Positions 22,315 through 34,600 are shown, numbered from the stretch's first letter. The stretch: DNA of 64,000 nt from Holothuria scabra (GCA_037179385.1 CM074189.1:26473648-26537647), one strand, 5' to 3'. Numbers and translations are program-made. Notes: generated from the sequence alone by a model not told the origin.

Positions 22315-23916
22315 GGAGAGTGATGTGCCATAACACTCACACGCCTCCAAATTCAAGGCCAGTCCCTTAAAGTTAGAGGCAGAGATAATAATGAATTTTG
22401 ATTTTACAATTGAGAAATTTTGATATAATTATAATCGAGAATGGAAAAATGTCTCTCTTGAAATTTCCATGACTTTTCCAAGATGTGACACATACACTGA
22501 ATTTCAAGATTTTCCAGGCTTTGAAAAAATTATTCAACTTTTTCATGACATCCATGATCGTGGGAAACTTGTAATGATTCACTTGATGGCCTTACTCCCC
22601 TTTCAGTTGTTCCTACCAGTCTAAACCTTGAGTATATTACATTTCCAACTCCATAGCAGTGACATAGGAAGCTGTCTAAGGTGGGGAAGGGAGGTGGGGG
22701 CTCAAAAGGGAGGTCTTTTAAACCATTCAGCTCCAGAGTTTTAAGATGTCTATGGTAGGTTTATTGCTTTAAACGAAATATCTACCAAATCCTTTCTCTT
22801 AACAAGTAACAAACCCCAGCCATTGTGTAGCTTGAAGTTTTTAGTCCATCGGGAAATACAAATGCTGTTCTGAACACTTTTAGATAATAGAGATTTTGCA
22901 GACAAATTTATTTGCTCTTCCAACAAACATCTGTAAAAATGAACTCACGAGATGACATTTTGATAATTTATTTTCTGTTTGTTTCAAGGTACATTTTTCA
23001 TTATTTTACAAAAAAAAAACAAACTATGAAAGACTTTCAACAAATATTTACATGTATAGTAAAACAAATATTTCAACAGTCTTAAAAGTAAAAACACTGC
23101 ATTGACATGTAAAAGTTTAAAACAAGGTGTGTTTTGATGGCAATAATATCGTTTAAAATTAATTTTTAAACTTTCTGCGAACTGAATGTCCCAAACTGAA
23201 TATCTTCATGCAGTCTTTATCATGCTATCAGGATCTCTTCTTTATATCTTTGAGAGGGTGTGGGCATCTAGGGTTTGCTCCATGAAAGGTTTGCTAGCTT
23301 CAAACTGCAATAACAAACCGTTGATCTACTGCACTTTTGGTCTAGCAAACCTTGTTTAGGCTTCAGTAGGGTTAATAACAGTTGCTTAATCTCTTGCAAA
23401 TGTTTTGGTCCAGGCAATTTCCAATCTTGATATTTCACCTGTAATTGTATATATATTTGCACGAGTAGGAGCTTAAAAAGTTCTCTTAAAAAGACAGAAA
23501 AGAGCTGCAAACTAACTAACAGTATAAATTAGAAAACTTAAAATGCAGTTTTAGAACTTTCTTAAGGATGAATTTTCATTCCCCAGCTTCCACAGAAAAA
23601 AGAATTTCTATGACAATACTCCTGACATCTGCAAACAGAAATTTGGAAGGGAGTAAGTAAACAAATTTGATGATATTACAAACTTGTAACAATGGAATGA
23701 AGTCACATTGCAAAAATTGCCATCACTTTTTAGGATTTAAAATAATGTCACTGGATTTAACAACTTTCCCATGTCTCCAAATAAGTTTTATGACTTTTCA
23801 ATGACCATGGAAACCCTGTCAAAAAGCATTTGGATTAATTAGGGTGCTTGTGTAATTATATTATCTGTTTGTTCAACTTAAACCACACAGACAAAGAATC
23901 ACATTCCCTTTAACTT
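22315..23916. other. Intergenic DNA, degenerate repeats only
   Basis: Holds CATGACTTTTCC-type fragments at 22440-22570 and near 23770. No supported gene. Confidence 0.35.
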
Positions 23917-24322
23917 CAGGGCTTGAAAAATTTTCTAATGTCTTGTTGCCCTATCAGGCAACCCATTTTTTTAAATAAGCAGTTTTTGGTTGCCCAACAT
24001 AGATTTAGTGTTGTCCAAATATAGAAAATATCAAAAGATTAAGGAAATTAAGAAATCATGGTAATGCTTTGTTATTTAATAACTTTGTTGGCCTCTGGCA
24101 TTGCAGTAGCAATCACTTTAGCAAACATTGAGAGGTACAGTACAGTACATTGAGTAGTAGTGTTATTACAATAGTTAATGGAAAACTTTCAAAACAGTGA
24201 TGATCTGTCTGCACAGTTACTTGAGGTGCTCGTCCCGGCATGTTGTGCTGTGCAATTCATTAATTTTTGTTTCCCAAGCCATGAGACAAGATGCCCTATG
24301 GCACCCTATTTTTCCAGCCCTG
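23917..24322. mobile_element. CAGGGCTTGA-type non-autonomous element
   Basis: Ends CAGGGCTTGAAAAA and TTTTTCCAGCCCTG are inverse, with AACTT on both sides. Inside the left end, GGTTGCCC/GTTGTCC motifs recur. The same family of ends is seen at 37591-37835 and 63282-63649. Confidence 0.65.
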
Positions 24323-24489
24323 AACTTACAGAAAAGTTTGCAGGGAAAAGACAATAAAAAAAAGAACAATAAATGACTACACTTTCTATTTGCCAGAAAG
24401 AAACTCTTAATGAAATTTAAAAAGAAAAAAAGGTAACAAATGAAAATTGCAGACACAAATGTACTGCATGCTTAATATTTCTCATTAAC

Positions 24490-24720
24490 CCTTTACCGTT
24501 GTTTGGGTCCTTTTGGACCCATACGGAGAGCACAGCTGTCACCCATCTTTACTGTTTCATGCAGAGCTCGGAACTGCGAGTAGCTACCCGAAAATTCGGC
24601 CACAACAACGAGAGGGACAATAGTTTAAGGTCATGGGGTCAATAACCTATGGAAGCTGATGCTGGGGGTGCTACGCCCGCTTTTCCGGCCACTCCTGAGG
24701 TTAAGTACAAAATTTAAGAA
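24490..24720. repeat. Dispersed repeat with GGGTCC hairpin
   Basis: GGGTCCTTTTGGACCC forms a 6-bp stem at 24507-24522. The block GAGTAGCTACCCGAAAATTC near 24578-24600 recurs in altered form at 57178-57200. Confidence 0.5.
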
Positions 24721-25002
24721 AAACTCTCTTTTAAACAATGAAACACTGTAATTTTAAATATCAAGGTGCTCAGCAAGACAGAAAGTCAAGGTAAAAATTG
24801 AAGAGGTACAGTAAAAGAAAACTTTGGGGAAGGGGTTTGCTTCATGCCCCTCCTTCCTGTATCATACAGTAAACTGTCTCGTTGGACAGATCATTTGCAT
24901 TTCAAGGTGAAGAAAGGTAATAAACTGCACAATAGACATGATAATTTTACAGTAATGCAGGGTTGTTCTTTTCTATGCAACACTTTAAGGGTAAGTGTAG
25001 TC

Positions 25003-25016
25003 CCCCCCCCCCCCCA
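25003..25016. repeat. Poly-C tract
   Basis: About 14 consecutive C residues. Confidence 0.8.
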
Positions 25017-25026
25017 CTTACTTTAA

Positions 25027-25801
25027 AGTGTATCTCAAGTTAAAAATTTCAAAAATATATATTGATTGGCACAAAAAATGAATTCCGACAGTCCAACTCC
25101 TACAGTATCTTCATAGGACATTCTTGAGCTTAGATATAAAATGTTTAAATTTATTCACTTAAAAAAAAGAAGCCCATTGCACAATAATTTCTTGTAGTAC
25201 AACTCACATTACCTGCTTTGTTTCCTTTTAAAGTTAAAAACGTTTTTATGATCATGAACAATTCTTGTTTGCTTACATAGCATGTTGCACAGAGAGGACT
25301 AAATTAATAACATCACCCAATGAGAGTAGGAGTGCTATCACACCTTGGTACAAGGGGGGTCTACCCAATGTTCCAGGGGTTCAATATTCCCAAGGTTCGA
25401 TGTCCCCCATTTTCGTATCTTGATGATTTGGTGACGATTACAAGGTTCGTTATTCCCGAGGTTCGATGTTCCCAGAAGTACTGTAATGCTCCCAAGATTC
25501 GGGAACATTGAACCTCAGGAACATTGAACCTCAGGAACAGTGAACCTTGGGAACATTGACATAATACTGGTACAAGGTGCAGTAAATTTCAGAAAAACAA
25601 AGAAATTCAAACATTGTTATTTGAGTAGTATACAGCAATGACATCACAAATAATTGCATAATGTACCATTTGAATTGGAGTAAAAAAGCTTCCACATTTT
25701 GTATCTCTGCTCAGGAATTTCCTATGAAGATGGGAAATGGACCTGAATTCATTTTTAAAGCTGTTTAATATATGTTATGAATTTTTTGACTTGATGTACA
25801 T
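25027..25801. mobile_element. TTAA-flanked inverted-repeat element, copy 2, with nested MITE
   Basis: AGTGTATCTCAAGT on the left and ACTTGATGTACAT on the right lie inside TTAA at 25023-25026 and 25802-25805. The arms match copy 1 (21757-22310), but the unique middle (GTGCTATCACACCTTGGT) is in the opposite orientation. A smaller element is inserted at 25356-25568. Confidence 0.75.
25356..25568. mobile_element. Foldback MITE with GGTTCRATGTTCCC motif array
   Basis: Flanked by GGTACAAGG on both sides (25347-25355, 25569-25577), an 8-9 bp target duplication inside the TTAA element. The left half repeats GGTTCGATGTTCCC-like words and the right half their inverse GGGAACATTGAACC. The outer ends share only CAATGTTCC as an inverted match. 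Confidence 0.75.
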
Positions 25802-25805
25802 TTAA

Positions 25806-27300
25806 ACACAACATCCAGATCCCACATAAGCTTATTCCTCTTTCAAATATCAATTATGTCATTTTAGGACTTAGTCATTGCATACTCAAGGTAAATCAAT
25901 GTAGTGAGAAAAATGTTGTCACATGACTCTCAAGGGGTCAATCATGAAACAGGACAGATAACTAAACTAATCCATGTTGGGGTATTTAACTGCATTCCCC
26001 CAAAAGCAAACAGCCTTTACGTTTCAGTTAAAATTAAACCCTTCAAACACTTTAGTTGTCCTGAATGAAACTGTGCCTACTTCACAACACATTCCCCAAG
26101 CAAACAAGTCTCATTTGCCCCAAAAGGCAAGTGATGAGAGAGATTTTAAGCTTGTTATTGACAAGGCACGTAGTTCTGATCTTTTGTTTCTTTGGGAAGG
26201 GAATCTTTTTTTCCTTTTTGTCATTTCTGTTATTGGACTGGCTAAATCACCACCAGGCAATGTGACAATATTTAGCTGTTGGCTACTGTGTTTTCAGCAG
26301 GTTTTTACTCTTTTATCAGCAGGCCTAGTAGGAAAACAAGGCACCATAATGGGCCAAAACCTTTCCATGAGGGGGGGGGGGGGATTTTTTTTGGGGGGGA
26401 GGCAAATGTATTTAGTCAATAGCACCCTTCAAAGTCTCTAGGGGAGGCAAAGAAAAAAAAAAGTAAGAGGGTGAAGTCCCCTTGCCTCCACTGGCAATGG
26501 GCCTGTGTATGAGAATGGAGCTATTAACATTTTGTCATTTGCATACAAGCAAACAGGAAAGAATCAACTTGTCCAATAAAATTTTTACTTGCCCTTGGCA
26601 ATCAGACAAGTTTATATGTTCAAGCATGGAAGTACTACCTACTTCCATGGTTCCAGCCCTATCACAAATCAAACACATTGTAAAATACATGTTTGACTTA
26701 TACAAGCTCCTCTTCCTCTTCTGTCCAGATGGTAGTGGTTAGATTCAAATTACACAAAATCCATGCATGGCAGAGACAACAAATTTACAAATTATGCCTT
26801 ACTGGCAACAAAACTCCTAAAACAGCCTAACAAACCTAAATGCTTAATACAGGCAAGTTTACATGTTACAGGATTTTGTCTGCAATAACAAACACTAACC
26901 TTCACTGACTTAATACTGAAAGTCATGTTCTCAGCTGGCCTCTACCAGTTCACAACCACTATTTTGAAAGTAATGTTTAAAACCAAGCTATGATTACAGC
27001 TTGAAATCTGACTAAAGCAGAATAGTAGTCTTTGTCATACAACTTTTATCACTTTTTCCAGTCTAAGGTGAAGCATACAAATTCAATAATTGACCTCCAG
27101 CTGTATTACACGGCAGGTACAAAATAGCTGGGTTCATATAACAATTTGCTATGCAAGAACTATCAATTGCCAATCAATTTTAATTTTGATTGGCAAAAGT
27201 TGTAGCACTTGCTAATACTGATGACTCATTAAAGAACCGTTAAGTGATTTTTGGCTAATCAGTTCACCAACATTATTTCGTCCCTTCAACACACTCTCAG
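25806..27300. other. Intergenic DNA without a recognised gene
   Basis: A 155-codon open frame from 25974 has no recognisable motif and composition like the flanks. It includes G-runs at 26371-26398. Confidence 0.35.
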
Positions 27301-27306
27301 GATTTT

Positions 27307-27460
27307 TTGCTTGGTGCTCAGCATAAGCTATGGACTAGGGGAAACAAGCCAGTGAGCCACAACTTAAAAAAGGCTGTGACCAGCCCAACTCAAACCGGCA
27401 ACTGGTTAGAGACTGAGCCTAAAACTCCATCTAACTAACAACCAACTCAGGATATACTTT
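27307..27460 (+). mobile_element. SINE fragment (TTGCTTGGTGCTCAGCATAAG family)
   Basis: The same sequence occurs in inverted orientation at 31825-31940 and 58545-58640, and the first 21 bases occur within the SINE at 56708-57018. It ends in CTAACTAACAACC. Confidence 0.6.
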
Positions 27461-27714
27461 AGCCTCCTGAACGTTCAAAGTTGAACCAAGTTCTGGCAAT
27501 AATATGACTATTCTGCAAGGTACAAGTTTCAATTCCTGACATCAGTATGGACCTGGCGGTACTTCTGATTGAGCAATGGTTTCCAGAAATAATGTCAGGT
27601 GTGTCCGCTGAAATATCCTGTTTAGTATGGACATGGTACTGGCAGGGTTAGTCTTGTGGAATACCCTGTATTGGACCTACAATTCTGGAAAAAATTATTG
27701 GGACACTTAAGGAC

Positions 27715-28043
27715 CTGTCACATATTTTCAGCATGTTTACCACTCCACCCCAATTCAATGTTGAGATAAAAAAGACCTTGAAGGGCCTTGAAGGGCAGTT
27801 GTTTTACGACACTAAGCGACCACGAATGAATTGCAACTTCACGTCCGGTTGCAACCAATTCAACAATTGGGATCAAATTTGGTATTTTTTGAAAGGCCAG
27901 TTCAGATGGGAAAACCGTAGATTGCTCTTGGATGAAAAACCCACCTAACTTTGACCCGGCCAGGAATCGAACTCCAGATCTCCCAGCTGCTAAGCTTCAT
28001 CACTTCAAATGCCGCCGCCTTTATCCGCTCGGCCATTGCACCG
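27715..28043 (-). mobile_element. tRNA-derived SINE, minus strand
   Basis: On the minus strand from 28043: CAATGGCCGAGCGGATAAAG resembles the A box and D arm of a class II (Leu/Ser-like) tRNA, and GAGTTCGATTCCTGG is a B box. The intervening arm is too long and unpaired for a working tRNA. A ~240-bp body follows towards 27715. Confidence 0.7.
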
Positions 28044-28179
28044 GTTAAAGAGTGCTCTTTGCTAAAGTCTGCAACTTTAATTAAGTCCCTACACCAACAC
28101 TGAGATGGGATCCAGGGGATTTTTCAAAGTTTTGTACATGATTGTAGCTATCAAAGGGTCTGTTCAATGGAAGTCAGTG

Positions 28180-28320
28180 TTTGTTCTAGTGATACAGCAT
28201 CAACCTCTCACCCAAGTGGTCCAAGTTTGATTCCCAGATCAAGTCCATCAAATATTTTAACAATGGTACTGACTGCCATCGTGGATGATGGAGAAGGAAA
28301 AACAATCTTGTGACCCAGAA
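28180..28320 (+). mobile_element. Possible tRNA-derived SINE head
   Basis: GTGATACAGCATCAACC then CAAGTTTGATTCCCAG gives spaced A- and B-box-like motifs. The body was not matched to another copy here. Confidence 0.4.
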
Positions 28321-28423
28321 CTGGAAAAAAGGTTGTGGGCATGGCTTGGTTAAACCAGAAGGTTAGCAGTTGAGACATATAGCTCCAACAAACGGAATCA
28401 ATGGCAGTATAAACCTGGTAGTA

Positions 28424-28682
28424 TAGACGAATCCGATTAGCGCTTGTTTTTAGTGACTGTAGGCAGCCATTAATGGGGTCCGTCAGTCTCTAATCATCTT
28501 CCTTTATTGTCTAAGTGAATTTCAAATCCTCATATTAAGTGAAGGTGAGAAAATCAAGATACACTTCAATGTAAAACCATCCATGGAAAAGGTAAGGAAG
28601 GAAATTTAAAGATTAAAGAGGATGTGCCCCAGTAATGGCTTACTAAAATCAGACCATCACAACCTGTCCGGATTCGTTTCTA
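28424..28682. repeat. AGACGAAT-family repeat, copy 2 (inverted relative to the others)
   Basis: Starts TAGACGAATCCGATTAGCGC and ends CCGGATTCGTTTCTA, an inverted pair. The interior is the inverse of 8392-8630 and 42340-42581. Confidence 0.7.
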
Positions 28683-28827
28683 AGTCAAATGGGATACCCT
28701 GTTACTGAAGACCTGGTACTATGATAAAGCGGTAGAGAGATGGGTCCTGCACAACAAATCAGCTTTGAGCAGCACACGTTCTTTGCTTCTTTATTTCCAT
28801 CAAGAGAAAATCTGATAAAAAGCAGCT

Positions 28828-28968
28828 TCAATACCTCCTCGATTTAATGGGCCTCGCTATGACAGGGTCCGTCCAATGAAAGACCAACAGAAACAGAAGG
28901 GACAGCATGGTAAAAAGTCCCATTCCAGCTAACATTGCCACTCTGCCCCAAAATGTGTGGTCAGTGAT
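28828..28968 (-). CDS. TMEM218: TMEM218 coding exon 3 and stop
   Basis: 141 nt, acceptor TTTACAG, phase 0. It encodes ITDHTFWGR, the third helix, and the basic tail PIKSRRY followed by TGA. An AATAAA on the minus strand (28795-28790) about 33 nt downstream is a likely poly(A) signal. Confidence 0.9.
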   Translation of the reverse strand: MTDHTFWGRVAMLAGMGLFTMLSLLFLLVFHWTDPVIARPIKSRRY

Positions 28969-31900
28969 CTGTAAAGAAGGAAACAGAATATCAAAGTAAA
29001 AAACAGCAAGAAAATATTGATATGTTGAATCCTTCCAAACTCTTATTCAGTCCTGTGCTACAGGGAAAGGATTTAAACCGATGTAAATTATACACATAGT
29101 AGGAAGTCACTTTGCATGAGTTTCTCAACTGTATGCTTACTAACAATACTCAATGTTTCAATTTAAAACCAACAATTATCTTTTAAGCAAAATAATTACA
29201 AGCATAATTCACTGTAGATCACTAATAATCATTTTTATAACATTGTACATTTATATGTAGGTCACCTACCTATGACATTCTGACCCCTAGTTTCAGTGAA
29301 AAGGGGAAATATAGCCTATGGACACAGTATGCAAAGTTCTGATAAGCATGGGGAGGGTGGGGTCCAGAAGAAGAAACTTCCTTGTAGACTTCCATCTTCA
29401 TTTCACATGCCACACAAAGGACTGTATCAGTTTTCATCTCTATGCAGAATCAGCAGTGTTTTACTTAGTACTGTCTGTCTACTTTATGATGCAAACCCAA
29501 CTGATAAATGTCACTTGAAGGCAGAAATTGAAAAAAACACCTGGGTGGGGAAAAAAGGAGGCAGGGTGCAGAAGTACCACCACATGAGGAGGCAGGGCTG
29601 GAATAAAGGGTAGTGGGATGGGCTGCTCCTGTAATAAATGAAGCTAGGGGTCTCATTGTCATTTCCTACCCTTGAGAAAACCATTAACCCAGTGACCAAT
29701 CTTACTGAAATGTCCCACCTTGGATAAATTTCTTCTCCCAACACTTTTTGCCAACCCAGGACCAACTGTTAGGAATGTTTCACTATACAGTTGAAACCAA
29801 GGCAGGGCTGAAATTATCTGAAGGAAAGATGTCTAAGGGGAATAGTCTGGATAGGGGTGGCATGTCTCTAAGCTTAGGGTTGGAAAACTTGATACAGCAC
29901 ATGTTAAATAAGCTCACTCAATGGTACTGCACAGAGAATGCAAAACAAGTCAACACAACAATCTGCTGAAATGATAAGTTTTTAAAAGCACCCAAAAAGA
30001 TGAGTGGGTTGAAGACAATATAAATCAGCAGTACATTCCATAGCTTAGTGTCAGCCATGATAAAAGAAAAATTCAAATAAAGGACTTGCAATTTGTGGAA
30101 AGAACTTTGAGAAGCAAGCCCACAAAATATCTTGCAGAATCTTAAATACTGTGGTAAGTTTAATATTCAAGCAAAATGAATATAGTTAGAGCTAAACTGT
30201 AAAGACATTCATTCATAGAAGGAGCATGTTATAAACAATAAAAATGTTGATAGGCAGGATATATAGTCATTTCACAGTCTCAGAGGCACTGTCAAATTTG
30301 GAAAGACTGAGAATTTATTTAGCAGCACTTGAGTTCTTTATAGCGGAAGTAAAGTAGAACCTGAAAGTTTAAGTGCAAGCTTTCTGTAATAAAATAATCC
30401 ATATAAGACTGTTTCCTGGTCATGTCAACATAAGGTTGACACTGATTTCTGAAAATTACTTCCTAGTCCAATATGGTTTCAATGTTTGGATAAGTGTGAG
30501 TTTCAGAGTGTAATACAGTCAACTAGCTTTACAGGGAAATAACCTGGTTACAACCTTTCTACAGATCATGATACATGTCTGTATCCATTCTTAACCATGA
30601 AATATGGGCTTGATGTACCACGGGTGCTTCAGGGCTTTTTGTACACCTGATTAAAATTGAATAACTTTTTGATACTTACTGAATATTTACTGATATAGAA
30701 GTAAGGGATCAAGCACAACATTTTCTGTGCGGCTGCCAACTTGCCTTTTTTTGGCTACCACCTCACAGAAGATTGCTCAAATAGGCACCTGCACTTTAAT
30801 AGCTACTGAGGTAGTGGTATTTCTTCATTCTTGCTTGGGCCAAAGCTGACATCATTCTACTCCATGGCATGGACTAGGTCCACCTCACAATCAACAGAAC
30901 CTTGGGGAAACCATTTAGATTTATAAAGAAAATTCCAGACTTCTAATTGTATGTTTCTGCAAATTAATTAATTGCTTTAGGCTTTTTTAATGAAAGTACT
31001 AGTTGATCTCTCATGATAGCCTACTCCAAAGCCAACATTGGTTTGGTCTTGAGAGGTCTTTTGAGAGCCCTTCATCAGTTACCTGATTTCTTGCTACAGC
31101 CATAATGGATGGGTGGCCCCCACACTAAGAACCAGACAAAATCAAGGTATGGAAGATTATCAGGCCTGCATTAACCATTTGCTCTCTTGTGAGGTTTTTT
31201 TTTTTGTTGTTGATAAACTTGGGAAAATAAGTTAACCCAAAATACATTATCTCTCCTAACTTCCATCATGCACAATCATTCGGAATTCGAATTGCATTGA
31301 GTACTGGCAGTGCATGGGCCTACTGAATATGAGTCTCAGGAACTTAAGAAAATTCTCTGGTGGTGCTGCCAAAATCTGATTGGTTAAAACAAACAATGAG
31401 TACATCACAATCTGACCCCACCCCCATCATTGCTTCTAGATGCTGCAGCTGCTTGCAAAGTGTTCTGAAACTTCAACACTGACACAGGGAGTACAGTTAG
31501 TCCCATGTGTTTCTTGTCAAAGATTTTGCATACAGCAAACTTAAGTTTTTTCAGCTGGATGTACCATACTTACCACAACATCTATTGGTTCTGGAATGCT
31601 GCCCTCCCTTGGGTGAAGTATAAGAATTATAGTTACTATTGTTGTAACCAACACTAAAGCTCCAGCAACAGGTCTATAGACAATAAATAGAAAAGGCAAT
31701 TAAAGATAGTGCATTAGCTAGAGATGGTGAACTTCATTTCCACAAAGACATACTACATATAATGCAACATCACAAGCATTTTTTTTTTAAAGATCAAGGA
31801 GACCCAACAGAAGCAAAATTGGTTGGTTAGTTAGTTCCATGGAGTTTTACTGCCCAGTTTTCAACTTACTGGTTTGGGTCGAGCCGGCGACGGCCTTATT

Positions 31901-32903
31901 TCCAGAAGTGGCCCACTGGCTTGTTTTCCCTACTCCAAAATTGGTTGGGCCACCTCAGTGTTGAAAATTAGATAGTCAAGAGTCAAGTAGAGAACATATT
32001 TGGTCCAATTGACAAGTTTGAAAGGGAAATTACTAAAAACATGAGACAATGACTAATGTTTTATAACCACAGAGCTAAAAGAGCACCAAACTGGCTATAA
32101 AAGTACTGACAGTACAGTGTGATGGGGTACATTACAGTCTGACAATGCAGAGCAGTACAGTGCAGAACAGTACAGCACAGTGCAGTAGTACAACGATGAA
32201 AAATGGCAAGGTCAAGATCAAAGATTCATTTGGGTTTTTGAATCAGTGGATGCCTTATAATTTAGCATGACAAATGGGAAAGAGGGGAGGGGTATGAGGG
32301 TAGGGTTGGACGGTACCATGAAAATATTGGTACCGGTATTGTAAGACATACAGAACTGGTATTGAGGCAGTACCCGTTCTCAACTCTAGCGTAGGGAAGT
32401 CGGATGGGAAGGAACCTAAGCCACGAATGGCCCCCATGTTATCCTGCACATTAATGCATCTGGGTGTTTGATTGGGTTATGTACCATGCAGGAACCATTA
32501 CTCTTATGTTTGTGTAAATACTTTAATCATCCAAACATCCTAACAGTTATTTTTGTCAGCGAATTTAATGAGTATCAGTGATTTTTTTCAAGTACCAGTA
32601 CTTTCTCAAGAACTGGTATTAGTATCACGCCAAATATCTTCGGTATTTTCATTTCCTGTACCTCTAGTACCGGTATTGACCTCAGCACTGGTATACCGCC
32701 CAACCCTATATGAGGGGTAGGTTGAGTGCAAGAAGATAGTAACTTACTACTGTACAAACAGATAATAAGAATAGCTCCATATCTGAACATCATATTTACC
32801 TGAGGCTATCAACCCTAGAGAGGGCAAGAGAGAGGAGGATTGTAAAGGTCCAGAGTACAATGATGATGAATAGACCAGTGCCAATACCAAATATTAATCC
32901 CAT
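28828..32903 (-). CDS. TMEM218: Transmembrane protein 218
   Basis: Three minus-strand exons join in frame: 32903-32800 (ATG), 31673-31574 and 28968-28828 (stop TGA). The product has 114 residues; human TMEM218 has 115. Hydrophobic helices lie near residues 3-27, 37-55 and 78-100. Exon 1 begins MGLIFGIGTGLFIIIVLW, matching the family's GxGxGxFI start. Exon 2 gives a second helix followed by LHPREGSIPEPIDVV. Exon 3 begins ITDHTFWGR, runs through helix 3 and ends DPVIARPIKSRRY, equivalent to the EPIYAKPLHSY tail of the human protein. The family works in the ciliary transition zone and is linked to Joubert/Meckel-type ciliopathies in humans. An upstream ATG 17 nt before the chosen one is out of frame. 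The second intron holds a SINE and the first a hAT-like MITE (32301-32708). Confidence 0.9.
28969..31573 (-). other. TMEM218 intron 2
   Basis: No further coding exon, RNA gene or transposon end was recognised. Small open frames near 29300-29970 lack any family motif. Confidence 0.6.
31574..31673 (-). CDS. TMEM218: TMEM218 coding exon 2
   Basis: 100 nt, acceptor CTATAG, donor GTAAGT. It completes the split Arg codon, then encodes PVAGALVLVTTIVTIILIL and LHPREGSIPEPIDVV, the second helix and an acidic/proline-rich loop. Confidence 0.9.
31815..31945 (-). mobile_element. SINE fragment in a TMEM218 intron, copy of the 27307 family
   Basis: TTAGTTAGTTCCATGGAGTT, GTTTTCAACTTACTGGTTTG, GGCCCACTGGCTTGTTTTCC: the inverse of 27330-27450, and closely matched by 58550-58650. 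Confidence 0.65.
32301..32708. mobile_element. hAT-like MITE with exact 8-bp duplication (TMEM218 intron 1)
   Basis: TAGGGTTGGACGGTACC and GGTATACCGCCCAACCCTA are inverted ends. TATGAGGG is present exactly on both sides (32293-32300 and 32709-32716). ACCGGTATT/AACTGGTATT words are repeated towards both ends. 408 bp, non-coding. Confidence 0.9.
32800..32903 (-). CDS. TMEM218: TMEM218 coding exon 1
   Basis: Starts at ATG (32903-32901), gives 34 codons plus two bases, and ends CTCAG before the donor GTAAAT. It encodes the first membrane helix and SLALSRVDSL. Confidence 0.88.
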
Positions 32904-32973
32904 CCTAGCAGGACTCCCATCAATTTAATGAGCCAACGAGAAAAGATAGGTTTCAGATTCTGTAGTTTTCTTC
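32904..32973 (-). other. TMEM218: TMEM218 5' untranslated part of the start exon
   Basis: Upstream of the start codon on the minus strand, a pyrimidine-rich CCTTTTTCCAG acceptor ends just before 32973. This predicts that the start exon is internal and the transcript begins further upstream. A matching donor is seen near 40600. Inference from splice signals only. Confidence 0.45.
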
Positions 32974-33199
32974 CTGGAAAAAGGATTGAAGAAAAGAAGC
33001 ATAAAGAAAAACAATGTAAATGTGCAAGAACACAATACTGGCATAATAACATAACATTTTTTACTTTTGTTGGGCTTAAATGTGACTGTAACTCATAATT
33101 TCATGATTCATTTTTGATGCTGTGATTTGGTGATATGCTGGTCTAAACTTCTACATTAAACATGTTTGTCTTTTCTTTTGCATTCTGTATTGGATGGCT

Positions 33200-33640
33200 A
33201 CAAAATGTTAACGTTAGTTATGTAGACACCAAAACTTGCATCAAATCATATTTATGCATCAAAAATCTAGTCAGTAATGTAATTAAATGTGAATTGCTTA
33301 TAAAAATGTTGGAACAGAAATTTACCATGTTTATAAACTACTCTTCCCTAACATTTTACTATGGGTGGCTGACCAGGAAAGTTTAAATGCAAATCTAACG
33401 TTGGTTACGAAGACACCAAAAGTGGGACAAAATGGTGTCTTATGTAACTAACATTAGATTGCATACATGGTCAGGGATGCAAAAGGTGAGGATCTTTAGT
33501 CAAGATATATTAATATATCATTGCAACTTGTAATATTAACAAACTTATAGTTAAATTAAACCAATTTCAGTTTTTTACCTTTACTTTTGATACCTAATTC
33601 TATTTTGGTGTCTTAATGTAACTAACGAAACATTACAACC
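33200..33640. repeat. Foldback repeat with TAGTTAYNTAGACACCAAAA motif
   Basis: The motif occurs twice forward (about 33208 and 33395) and twice inverted (about 33436 and 33605), an inverted array of the kind seen in other small elements here. It lies in the probable long 5' intron of TMEM218. Confidence 0.5.
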
Positions 33641-34429
33641 AGCTTTTGTGACATACAAAATTTTGTCATCCAACAAACATGATGCTTTACATTTCGATGA
33701 CATTTCCCAGTACATTTATCAACAAATTCCTGCGATTAAATCATTAATCATTCTTATCTTTTGCTTTAGACCCAAATGTCCCACTTTTGTAAGCCAGTAT
33801 TGTGTTCTTACACAAATACTTTACAAATACTGTAGGTGGAACAAAAACCTGGGGACACATTTGGGAAGTTACAGACATTAGATGGGTATAGCACCAGTTT
33901 TCTTTGGGGAGTGACACATGAACCAAGGGGACCTCATCAAGTCATTCTGAAATGTAAATATGACCTTTAAGAATTTGATGTGCTATTAAAGAATGCTGAG
34001 AGGACCCGGGCCCATCAACAACCCCCTTTCCCCTGTACTGTGGATGTGCTAAAAATTGGGACTCTTCAGACAGTCTGAACAATTCCCAGGCTTGTAAGCA
34101 GAATGGAATCAATCTTAAGTTTAAGCTTTTAATTGCCAAAATTATTCACTTCAATAGAAAATGAGCAAATTCTGAAAATTACCAGTTACCAGCTGATACC
34201 ATTTAAAGCAAAAATTTGGGCATAATTTTACAGAGGGGTGCTGTAATGGCCTAATGAATAGGTGTTCCATATTGCCATATGTCTATGATAGGATATGAAC
34301 TAAGTGAAGCACCACTATCATTTGGCCTGGAGCAAAATGGATATTTTTGCACAAAATACCTCCGGATCACTGGAATTGACATTTCTGAGCCCATTTGAAT
34401 GGATCATTCTTTATTTCTGATGATGTAGT

Positions 34430-34600
34430 CCTGTGAGGGGTCAGGATTTGTTAAGATCTCAGAGGGAAAACATGCACACAGTCAAAGGGAGCAAATTGGC
34501 AATTCTGAAAATTTAATTTAACTTGGGGGTTTCCCTCCCCATGGATAGAGCTGTGTGAGGGGTCAAGATTTATTAAGATCTTACAAAAAATTGGACTGAA
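34430..34600. repeat. Diverged tandem duplication
   Basis: CTGTGAGGGGTCAGGATTTG at about 34431 recurs as TGTGAGGGGTCAAGATTTAT at about 34553, each followed by TAAGATCT. Confidence 0.5.

Noticed and set aside
25974..26441. 155-codon open frame, the longest in the intergenic region besides known exons
   Set aside because: No recognisable domain, ends in low-complexity G-run sequence and has no splice or repeat support; composition matches flanking non-coding DNA.
27953..28043. Functional tRNA gene on the minus strand
   Set aside because: A and B boxes are present, but the cloverleaf does not close and the sequence continues into a SINE body.
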